Positions 1 through 6,391 of a stretch of DNA of 10,601 nt are shown here, in pieces. Source of the DNA: CAWUIO01 sp963922455 (GTDB lineage Bacteria; Bacteroidota; Bacteroidia; Cytophagales; Microscillaceae). The notes below the pieces were generated by a model. That model ran no database searches. It saw nothing but the letters and a program-made list of their open reading frames with translations, and was not told the DNA's origin. Positions within the stretch are counted from its first letter, which is position 1. Each line of letters starts with the position of its first letter. Made by a program: the position numbers and the translations under genes. The stretch lies in the NCBI GenBank assembly GCA_963922455.1, contig CAWUIO010000169.1, positions 1 to 10,601 on the forward strand, read 5' to 3'.

Positions 1-2
1 TG

Positions 3-218
3 GGCGACTGGCTGGTAGAAATTGGGGTAAAAAGTGTGGTGATGGAGTCCACCGGGCCTTATTGGCAATGCCTTTATGAAATCCTCGAAGAGCGGGTGGT
101 GATTACACGGCTTGAAAACGTAGAGAGCTTACCACAAGAAGAAAAGAATAGGATTTTTCACTTTATCGACCTCATTATCAGAGACCACAAAGCTGGACAG
201 GCTTACGCCAATAAATGA
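3..218 (+). pseudogene. IS110-family transposase N-terminal fragment fused in frame to an XRE-regulator tail
   Basis: The frame is open from the left edge and gives 71 residues to the TGA at 216-218. Residues 1-30 (GDWLVEIGVKSVVMESTG followed by PYWQCLYEILEE) match the pattern of the N-terminal RuvC-like DEDD domain of IS110-family transposases, where the MESTG.YW motif is characteristic. From about residue 31 (nt 93) the protein stops looking like a transposase. Instead it reads RLENVESLPQEEKNRIFHFI and then DLIIRDHKAGQAYA, which resembles the C-terminal tail of Bacteroidota XRE/Cro-type helix-turn-helix regulators. The rest of the transposase (C-terminal transposase_20 domain with its serine) and the DNA-binding part of the regulator are both missing. 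The simplest reading is a recombination scar. The 5' end lies outside the window, so the length of transposase retained is unknown. The IS110 assignment is fairly secure; the XRE tail is recognised from pattern only. Confidence 0.65.
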
Positions 219-244
219 AAAAGCCCCTGATTTCTCAGAGGCTT
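218..244 (-). terminator. Rho-independent terminator closing the minus-strand block
   Basis: Two 10-base arms, 221-230 and 235-244, flank a 4-base loop at 231-234. Read on the minus strand, all ten positions pair (one is a G-U wobble) and the arm is followed by a run of five T (complement of A218-A222). On the plus strand the wobble becomes a C-A mismatch and there is no clean T run, so the signal suits the minus-strand genes better. It begins 7 bases past the stop codon of the putative immunity gene. Confidence 0.7.
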
Positions 245-251
245 CTATTTC

Positions 252-626
252 TTAATCGACCCAATCAATATGACTTAAGTCGGGTTTCCTTTTTTCTTCT
301 CCCATATCTTCGAGAGCTTTATCAGCGAACAATCTAACCTTTTGCCAAGACTCATGACTTTTGAAGGATTCTAAATCCGATATGCTTTCATTTCGTACTG
401 CCATATCCATCCAATTAAAGCAGCGTACTATTGATGCTATTGCTTTCATGGATAGAAAATCTCCTTCTATCAACTGTGGCAGTAGCAAAAACGCATCCCC
501 AAAGGCAGCTACAACTTCATCTTGGATGTCAACAAAATCAGGCAAATAATCTAACTGATTTTCATACGAGCTTGCAAGGAGTCGAAGACTCTCTACTAAC
601 GATTTATATTGAAGTTTTAAATCCAT
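252..626 (-). CDS. Putative immunity protein of a polymorphic-toxin cassette
   Basis: A soluble protein of 124 residues with no signal peptide and no membrane segment. It appears mostly helical, with two hydrophobic stretches (around AFLLLPQLIEG and AIASIVRCFNWMDMAV). It is acidic: about 24 Asp/Glu against 13 Lys/Arg. The LPDFVDIQDEV segment and the C-terminal KPDLSHIDWV give the impression of small cytoplasmic immunity proteins, but no named Imm family can be assigned by eye. The main support is context. The ATG lies 6 bp after the stop of a basic toxin-tip-like gene on the same strand, the usual toxin-then-immunity order, and the opposite charges fit an inhibitor binding a nucleic-acid-active toxin. 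A terminator follows at once. It may equally be a conserved small protein of other function; the open reading frame itself looks genuine. Confidence 0.6.
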   Translation of the reverse strand: MDLKLQYKSLVESLRLLASSYENQLDYLPDFVDIQDEVVAAFGDAFLLLPQLIEGDFLSMKAIASIVRCFNWMDMAVRNESISDLESFKSHESWQKVRLFADKALEDMGEEKRKPDLSHIDWVD

Positions 627-632
627 ATTACT

Positions 633-893
633 TTAATTAAGAGGGATTCTAACCGTTCCAGAGCCCGAAGAGACTTTCCAATATGGTGCACCACCAAAAT
701 GTCTTGGAGTACCTGGATGATATTGAATCATTCTACCTGTAAAGTCTGTTCCGCGCTTATTCATCTCTCTGAACACCCATCCTTCGGCACGAGAGCTCCT
801 TCGCATTACATCATCTACCCATCCTTGCGACTTTCCTAATATTCCTCGAACCTGAGCAAGCGATTTTCCACTTAGCAGATTGGGATTAGCCAT
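633..893 (-). CDS. Orphan polymorphic-toxin C-terminal domain (Rhs/CdiA-type tip), probably 5'-truncated
   Basis: A basic protein of 86 residues (13 Lys/Arg against 5 Asp/Glu). It carries GKSLAQVRGILGKSQGWV at residues 9-26, then GWVFREMN (38-45), then YHPGTPRHFGGAPYWKVSS (58-76) and a TVRIPLN end. This layout, with GK..LGK.GW near the start and an HPG...HGG-like YWKVSSG finish, resembles toxin tips at the C-terminus of Rhs and other polymorphic toxins; His59 and His65 are candidate functional residues. No delivery module, PAAR domain, Rhs repeats or signal peptide is attached. The same frame continues open upstream to 983 with plausible toxin-linker sequence, but ATG 891-893 is the only usual start codon in it and no clear Shine-Dalgarno precedes it. 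The gene therefore looks cut at its 5' end, either a silent cassette or a free-standing toxin. The family (nuclease or other) cannot be named from sequence alone. Confidence 0.6.
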   Translation of the reverse strand: MANPNLLSGKSLAQVRGILGKSQGWVDDVMRRSSRAEGWVFREMNKRGTDFTGRMIQYHPGTPRHFGGAPYWKVSSGSGTVRIPLN

Positions 894-983
894 TACATCA
901 CTAACACTCTCTAAATGCTTTCCGACCTGTCTTAATGCTGTCGTACTCGACTTAGCGGCAAGTCTAGCCCAACAATTAAGGCC
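894..983 (-). pseudogene. In-frame coding remnant upstream of the toxin-tip ATG
   Basis: These 30 codons are open in the frame of the toxin-tip gene, bounded by a TAG at 984-986. They read through LAAKSSTTALRQVGKHLESV and then SDV directly into MANPNLL. Such an alpha-helical linker fits the region just ahead of a toxin domain in a longer protein. No ATG, GTG or TTG occurs among them. The first codons overlap the stop of the TPR-CHAT gene (976-978) in another frame, so the older start of the toxin protein has been lost or replaced. Confidence 0.45.
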
Positions 984-3900
984 CTACCATCACAAATGCT
1001 CCCCAGTAGTAGGGATTTGGGTAGGCTTTACGCAGCTTAATTTGGGCCTTGCGGAAGGCTTCTCGCTTGTTACCGCTATTAAGCCACTCTATGTAAAAAG
1101 TACGCATAAGTTCCTGGGTAGCTTTGTCATCTATTTTCCAAAGACTCATCAATATGGTTTGAGCTCCGGCTATTTTGAGGGCTCTCTGTAAGCCATAGAC
1201 GCCTTCCCCATTATGCACCGCCCCTAAACCCGTCTCACAAGCAGATAGGACTACCATTTCGGTATTGTCGAGACTAAGGTGCATGGCTTCATATGCCGTC
1301 AAGATGCCGTCTTCTTGGTTTCCTTGTTGGGTATTACTATCGATAAGCGGGCTAGAAAGTAATAAACCCGAACGAAACATGGGATCTTCGGGACTAGACT
1401 CTTTCCCCTTAGGCCCTGAGGAAAATAAGTAGGGATTTACTTGTACGGTATTTTGAGATTCTAGAAAGAAACCGTGACTAGCTATATGTAGAACGTAAGG
1501 GCTTTTTAGATTTTTGAGGGCTCCTTCTCTTGCTTTTTTACCTAGTAGTGAGGTCGTATTCCAATTTTTGCTTAGGAGAAGTGAATCAATCTGTCTGATT
1601 TCAGCTTCGCTATAAGGCAGGTCTTGCAGGCCAGTCCGGGTATTCCACTTACGCATATGGCGTTTGACTCGGCCCAAGCGTTTTTTCTGATCTTTGCTGG
1701 GCTGGTAGTAGGAGGGGCGCCCTACCAATATGGCATCTAATGATTCTGGCGAGAGGGATGGGCTGGGAGCCTCCAAAAGTTCGCGGGTACTGGTAAGGAG
1801 GGTAATATCCAGTTCTTCAATCAAATATTTCTGGGTGTGGGGATTTTTTAAGGTATTAAGGTTGATTTGATTGTAGACCCCGTCGGGTGAAAAATACACC
1901 TTGCGTACACCAGCCAATTTTAGGTGAATGGGTTCCCAAAACTCTTGGTAAGTAATCCGGTCGGAAGCCTGATATTTGGTGATGTTACGATAATAATTTA
2001 AAACCTTGGCTTCTAATGCGCTTCCTTGGGAGAGAATGACCAATTCGGGGTAGGCTTGTTGCCCAGCTTTTAGAATCAGAGCGGCATACACAATTTTACC
2101 CTCCGAAGACTCCAAACGTATCATCTCAATGGCGGCTTCTCCACTTCGTAATTGAGACTGGACATCTTGCCATTTGGGTTGGCTGGGATTATACACTTCG
2201 GCAAATTTTTGGGAAGCCAGGGAGAGCTCTTTTTCCAAGAGATTGGCCTCGTATTCTAGGCTATCCAGATTAAATTCAGAAATGCTTAAGGGGGAGTTGC
2301 CACTTTTATACAGTTGAGCGATGTTTTCACGAATGGAACGCCAAGCATAAAATTTTGCAATCAGGCTACTGTCACCACTTTGAAGTATGCGCTGGCGGGC
2401 CATACTTGTAGCCTGTAAGATAAGGCCTTTGGTAAGTAGTTGTAGGTTATAAATATCGCCCAACTGGGGTTCTGGCTTAGGCGAGGATGCTTCTTGGGCC
2501 TTATGCAAGCTAAATTGCACAAAGTTGTCAATATATATGCGGTAGTTATTATAGAAAAGCTTCTTCTCTTCCTCGCTCAAATAACGGAAAGTGCTTTGAA
2601 TCTGGCTCATCATGATATCTACCGATTGCTGATAATACGTTTCTGCTTGGCTATAGTCTTGTTTGCTATCGTACAATCCGGCCAGGTTATTTAAGACCTT
2701 GGCATAATCTGGGTGTTTTTTACCCAGTTTGAGGCGGAATATCTGCTCAGCTTGTAAAAATTTAGCCTCGGCATCGTCTGTGTGCCCCATTTGTTCAAGA
2801 AGTACAGCCATATCATTAAGGGAAGAAGCGTATTTGGGGTGATCCTTTCCGAATTGATTTTCCCGGATCGTAATGGCCTCATCATATAAACTTCGGGCTT
2901 CTTCAAGCTTGTTTTGGCTCAGGTAAAATCCGGCCAGGTCGTCTAGACTGGTCGCATATTGAGGGTCTTGAGGCCCCATAAGTGTCTTACGGATTTGCAT
3001 GGCTTCTTTGTACAGAGGCTCAGCTTGCTCATAGGCTTTTTGAGAACGGTAGAGATTGGCTAAGGCATGGAGACTTTGGGCGTATTCTGTGCTGGACTTA
3101 CCCAAGTACTTGTCTTGCAGTTGGAGGGCCCGGAGCACGAGTTTTTCTGCCTTTTCAGCGTCACCTAGAGTTTTATATAAGAGAGCCAACTGGTAGAGAA
3201 TATTTGCGTGCTCCGAAGGGTAGTTTGACTCCCCTAAGGAATGTATAATCTCTAAGGACTTTAATAATTTGGGTTCGGATTCGGTATAATTTCCTTCGGC
3301 CCGAAAAAGATTGGCCCAATTACGGTAGATTACAGCTTCTAAGAGTTTGTGATCTGCTTGCTGGGCGTTTTGAATAGCTCCTCGGGCTTGTTTAAGGTAG
3401 TAGTGGGCCGAGTCTAGTTGATGCAGCTTTTTATAATGTAAACCCCAGTGTAAGTGAACCCGGGCGTAAAGATCGGGAAATTCTGCCTTCACGGCTAGAG
3501 CTTTCTTACTCGCCAAGGCATAAATAGCTCCGGCTTTTTGAAATTGTCCCCAATTTGCATAAAGGGAGGCTAAATGATCTAAGTTACTTACTAAGGCAAA
3601 AGCATTTTGTGAGGAATTAGTTTGTAGATGATCCAATAAGGACCGATAGCAAATTTCGGAGCTATTCCATTGTTTTAATTGATAGAAATAAGCAGCCAGG
3701 CGACCGAGTAGGTCTACGTACACCTGATCTTTGGGAATTTGCTTGAGTTGCTCTTGCAATTTTAAGCTCTTATCCAAAGCAGCTTGGTTTTTTTCCTGAG
3801 AAAGGTACACCTCAATGATAGCACCCAAAGAAATGGCGTAATCTAACTGAGTTTGTAATCTCTCCGATTGAGATTGCACCTTCAAATTGGCCTGGATCAG

Positions 3901-5163
3901 GGTTTCGGCTTCGTGATATCTTTGTTGAGCGATATAGACTTTACTCAGGGCTTGACGGCTGGATATTAACAATGGAGATGAATCGTCAAAACTAAGCTTA
4001 TTAGCTATTTGGATGGAGCAATTTAATAAGGAATCGGCTTGATTGTAGCGTTGAGAAGATTCGTACACCTTTCCTAAATAATATAAGCAACGGGCATATT
4101 CTTGATTGATATCGCCCATTGTCTCTTTAAAAATGGAAAGGGCTTTTTGAGTATACACCTCGGCATTTTGGGACTTATTGAGTAGGAGCAATACTTGAGC
4201 GTGGCGAGAGAGTACCTGTGCGTAGATGGGGTGCCCTTCTCCATAAGCGATTTGGGCATATGCTAAGGCCTCGTGGGTACTCGCTTGGGCCAATTCAAAG
4301 TGTTTTTGTTCCAGGTATACATCGGATAACTCACTGAGGAAGAGGCTTTTATAAACCGAAGCGTCTTTTTGATGTACTTCCTGGATTAGATCGAGTGACT
4401 CTTGGTGTAATCGGCTTCCTTCATCCAGATGTCCTAAACGGATACGGGCCATGGCCGATTCGTGATGAATTTGGGCATTTAAGATCACATTATATGCCTT
4501 GCCGTTGGGGTCTTGGGCCTTTATTAATTTTGAGTAATAGGCTAATGAATTTTCGTAATTCCCTTTTTGTGATTCGATACGGGCCAAGTCTAAGTAGATG
4601 GGCTGGGTATGAGATCTTTCGGGGGGGAGGTGGGATAGGAGCGAATCCCCTAAGCGAGATGCCCGGTTTAATTCATTACGAGCAATATAAATTTGTAATA
4701 AGTCGTGATAAGCTAAGCTTAATTCTGAAGGCCAATGGGATGGGCTAACCTGATATATATGGATAAGCTCCATCAAGGCCGATTCGGAGCGGGCAAAATC
4801 TCTCAATTCATAGCTTACCTTAGCTACTCTTTGGAGGGTTTTGGCATAGAGTAGGTGGGTACTACCCAATGAGGCTTTACGGATTAGCAAAGCACTTTCA
4901 AAGGCTTTTTGGGCTTCCTGGTATTCTTGATTGTCTAAATAGATCCTACCCAGGTTGTGTAAGAACATGCCAAAATTTTCACTTAAGGAGCCCAATTCTT
5001 TTTCAGCAAAAGGCAGGGCTTTCATAGCGTACTCCTGGGCACAGGAAAAATTGCGGTCACGATAGCACTCAATCGCTTTGCGGTTATACTCAGCAAAACT
5101 CTGGGCTAATAGAATTTTGGGAACAAATAGCGCTATGAATCCTAATAATGAACATAGTTTCAT
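976..5163 (-). CDS. Exported TPR-CHAT protein (caspase-like cysteine peptidase)
   Basis: A 1395-residue protein. Residues 1-20 form a signal peptide (MKLCSLLGFIALFVPKILLA) with likely cleavage before Q21, so it should act in the periplasm or at the cell surface. Residues about 23-855 are a long TPR superhelix. The last part, from about 650, is made of 42-residue kinesin-light-chain-type units (for example the repeated A.SL..LA.LY....Y..AE pattern). A helical linker (about 860-1000) leads to a CHAT domain (about 1005-1395). The caspase-like dyad is visible as His1230 in LHIASHGFF and Cys1309 in VVLSACETGLG, and the domain ends normally with YYWGAFVMVGP. TPRs usually bind partners or regulate, while CHAT cleaves proteins; the substrate is unknown here. 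CHAT peptidases are known from Craspase and gasdermin loci, but neither a CRISPR effector nor a gasdermin is visible in this window. ATG 5161-5163 is chosen because the signal peptide starts there. Its 3' end overlaps the toxin remnant. Confidence 0.93.
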   Translation of the reverse strand: MKLCSLLGFIALFVPKILLAQSFAEYNRKAIECYRDRNFSCAQEYAMKALPFAEKELGSLSENFGMFLHNLGRIYLDNQEYQEAQKAFESALLIRKASLGSTHLLYAKTLQRVAKVSYELRDFARSESALMELIHIYQVSPSHWPSELSLAYHDLLQIYIARNELNRASRLGDSLLSHLPPERSHTQPIYLDLARIESQKGNYENSLAYYSKLIKAQDPNGKAYNVILNAQIHHESAMARIRLGHLDEGSRLHQESLDLIQEVHQKDASVYKSLFLSELSDVYLEQKHFELAQASTHEALAYAQIAYGEGHPIYAQVLSRHAQVLLLLNKSQNAEVYTQKALSIFKETMGDINQEYARCLYYLGKVYESSQRYNQADSLLNCSIQIANKLSFDDSSPLLISSRQALSKVYIAQQRYHEAETLIQANLKVQSQSERLQTQLDYAISLGAIIEVYLSQEKNQAALDKSLKLQEQLKQIPKDQVYVDLLGRLAAYFYQLKQWNSSEICYRSLLDHLQTNSSQNAFALVSNLDHLASLYANWGQFQKAGAIYALASKKALAVKAEFPDLYARVHLHWGLHYKKLHQLDSAHYYLKQARGAIQNAQQADHKLLEAVIYRNWANLFRAEGNYTESEPKLLKSLEIIHSLGESNYPSEHANILYQLALLYKTLGDAEKAEKLVLRALQLQDKYLGKSSTEYAQSLHALANLYRSQKAYEQAEPLYKEAMQIRKTLMGPQDPQYATSLDDLAGFYLSQNKLEEARSLYDEAITIRENQFGKDHPKYASSLNDMAVLLEQMGHTDDAEAKFLQAEQIFRLKLGKKHPDYAKVLNNLAGLYDSKQDYSQAETYYQQSVDIMMSQIQSTFRYLSEEEKKLFYNNYRIYIDNFVQFSLHKAQEASSPKPEPQLGDIYNLQLLTKGLILQATSMARQRILQSGDSSLIAKFYAWRSIRENIAQLYKSGNSPLSISEFNLDSLEYEANLLEKELSLASQKFAEVYNPSQPKWQDVQSQLRSGEAAIEMIRLESSEGKIVYAALILKAGQQAYPELVILSQGSALEAKVLNYYRNITKYQASDRITYQEFWEPIHLKLAGVRKVYFSPDGVYNQINLNTLKNPHTQKYLIEELDITLLTSTRELLEAPSPSLSPESLDAILVGRPSYYQPSKDQKKRLGRVKRHMRKWNTRTGLQDLPYSEAEIRQIDSLLLSKNWNTTSLLGKKAREGALKNLKSPYVLHIASHGFFLESQNTVQVNPYLFSSGPKGKESSPEDPMFRSGLLLSSPLIDSNTQQGNQEDGILTAYEAMHLSLDNTEMVVLSACETGLGAVHNGEGVYGLQRALKIAGAQTILMSLWKIDDKATQELMRTFYIEWLNSGNKREAFRKAQIKLRKAYPNPYYWGAFVMVGP

Positions 5164-5279
5164 ATCAATGCAGCGGTGATGAAGTAGCTAAAAATTTTAG
5201 TATTAACTGCAAAATACAGCTTTTTAAGGGAACTTTTAGCTTATTTCTATCAAATCAAGCGCTGATGTACGTAAAATAT

Positions 5280-5287
5280 CAAAATTA
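5280..5287 (-). promoter_or_regulatory. Possible -7 element for the TPR-CHAT gene
   Basis: On the minus strand this reads TAATTTTG, matching the Bacteroidota -7 consensus TAnnTTTG. It lies 116 bases before the ATG at 5163. No TTG-type -33 element is seen at the expected distance. A second, imperfect candidate (TATTTTG, one base short) lies at 5210-5216, nearer the start. The assignment rests on consensus match and position only. Confidence 0.3.
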
Positions 5288-5311
5288 GGTTACTATCATT
5301 TCTTAGTTTTT

Positions 5312-5319
5312 TATTTTTG
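5312..5319 (+). promoter_or_regulatory. Possible -7 element for the IPGWG membrane-protein gene
   Basis: TATTTTTG matches TAnnTTTG and lies 83 bases before the TTG start at 5403. No convincing -33 TTG precedes it. With the minus-strand element at 5280-5287 it would make a back-to-back promoter pair 24 bases apart in this 239-base divergent spacer. Confidence 0.35.
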
Positions 5320-5334
5320 TCGTAAGCTTTTTGG

Positions 5335-5344
5335 GCCCTAGGGC
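5335..5344. repeat. 10-base perfect palindrome in the divergent spacer
   Basis: GCCCTAGGGC is a perfect inverted repeat in an otherwise AT-rich spacer. It sits about 16 bases downstream of the putative plus-strand -7 element, within the likely 5' leader. An outer TAAGC (5323-5327) and GCTTA (5353-5357) pair could extend it into a larger hairpin. It could be an operator half-site pair or a leader hairpin; a chance palindrome of this size is also possible. Confidence 0.25.
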
Positions 5345-5402
5345 GAACTTGGGCTTAAAATTTGTTTTTTACACAGATAACACACAGCATTCGTTTTAGA
5401 TT

Positions 5403-6161
5403 TTGTTTCCAAAAAAAGCTTACATTTTTCCTTTCTTCCTTTTTTGCTTCCTTGAGCTTCCCGCTCAAAAGATCGAACTCGTCCCTATTGAAGTGGATAA
5501 GTTTGAGAAGCAAATCAGAGTTCCTTACTTCATTCGGGAGCACGCCGACAACCCCTTGATATACGAATACAATATTCAGCTTTTCTACTCGATGGATGCG
5601 GGCTTGACGTATAATGGCCCTTTAGAGCGAGTGAGAGGGCATGTAGGCCCGCACGTGCTTAATCCAGACAGTCTTAGACTCATATTATGGGATTATTGGG
5701 TAGAAAACCCAGGTTTTCAAGGGGTTAACGTGAAGTTTAAAATCGCTGCCCGGTTTGAGCCCAGTATCCTAAACCTCAAAGGCCCGGAAAGTACCTTTCG
5801 GTCATTGCTAATACCTGGTTGGGGAAACTCGAAGGTTCGGTACCTGAAAAAGAAATGGCACTGGGGACTAGTTACTTTACCCACCCTGGGCCTAATTGGG
5901 GGAGGAATTTATATGAAAACGCGATCTAACAATACCTATGACCAATACTTAAGATCGCTTAATAATCCAGAAGCTAATACCTTATTCGCCCGGGCTAATC
6001 GTCAAAACCGCCTTGCCTTAGGTATGATAGTGACCGGAGCAAGCTTGTGGGTGGCCGACATGGCCCAGGTATTTGTCAAGGGGCTAATCAATCGGAAGAA
6101 GCAAAAACGGGTTCGGTTAATCAATAAAAAAATGGGACAAGAAGTGCATTTTCTTCGATAA
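5403..6161 (+). CDS. Exported/membrane protein with Ig-like N-terminal part and IPGWG motif, TTG start
   Basis: A 252-residue protein. Residues 1-21 are a signal peptide (MFPKKAYIFPFFLFCFLELPA) before QK. About 50-118 form a beta-rich module (QLFYSMDAGLTYNGPLERV, then RGHVG, ending in VNVKFKIAARF) like the short extracytoplasmic domains common in Bacteroidota envelope proteins. A SLLIPGWGNSKVRY motif follows at 134-147, then two hydrophobic segments at about 154-171 and 204-228, with a basic tail (RKKQKR). The PGWG-plus-hydrophobic arrangement recalls DUF5683-like membrane proteins, but the family is not certain. TTG at 5403 is taken as the start because a stop (TAG 5397-5399) lies just upstream, no ATG occurs before residue 64, and only this start gives a complete signal peptide. 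It is divergent from the TPR-CHAT gene across 239 bases, which hints at a shared envelope role. No enzymatic residues were recognised. Confidence 0.8.
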   Translation: MFPKKAYIFPFFLFCFLELPAQKIELVPIEVDKFEKQIRVPYFIREHADNPLIYEYNIQLFYSMDAGLTYNGPLERVRGHVGPHVLNPDSLRLILWDYWVENPGFQGVNVKFKIAARFEPSILNLKGPESTFRSLLIPGWGNSKVRYLKKKWHWGLVTLPTLGLIGGGIYMKTRSNNTYDQYLRSLNNPEANTLFARANRQNRLALGMIVTGASLWVADMAQVFVKGLINRKKQKRVRLINKKMGQEVHFLR

Positions 6162-6344
6162 ACTTACATATCGCCAAAAGGTGGTTCGTATAATAAAATA
6201 TAACAACCAAGAGATAAGCTGCTAAAAATTGTTATATTAGTAAAGGGGCTAAGATAATTCGCAGATTTAAAACCTTAAGCGTTTAATCTTACGTATTACT
6301 TAACAGAGGCTTACACGAACCAGGACTCGCAGGAGGGTAAGTTT

Positions 6345-6352
6345 TACATTTG
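6345..6352 (+). promoter_or_regulatory. Possible -7 element for the FN3-like lipoprotein gene
   Basis: TACATTTG matches TAnnTTTG, 39 bases before the ATG at 6392, a natural leader length. No clear -33 TTG is present. The rest of the 230-base spacer (6162-6391) is AT-rich and shows no convincing terminator or other gene. Confidence 0.45.
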
Positions 6353-6391
6353 CACTTCATTTTATAACCTATAAATCAAGGTTTTAAGCAA

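Noticed and set aside
431..640. Plus-strand frame of 69 codons opposite the putative immunity gene
   Set aside because: The minus-strand gene has a sensible composition, tight spacing to its upstream neighbour and a terminator; the plus frame has none of these.
880..1191. Plus-strand frame of 103 codons across the end of the TPR-CHAT gene
   Set aside because: It is antisense to the CHAT domain's conserved end and to the toxin remnant, and has no domain-like features of its own.
4395..4748. Plus-strand frame of 117 codons, and a similar one at 2982-3248
   Set aside because: Both are antisense to the TPR array, whose repeat pattern shows clearly that the minus strand codes; their proteins are low in recognisable structure.
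976..5163. Link of the TPR-CHAT protein to CRISPR (Craspase) or gasdermin defence
   Set aside because: No CRISPR array, Cas effector or gasdermin-like gene is visible in the window, and the signal peptide places this protein outside the cytoplasm.
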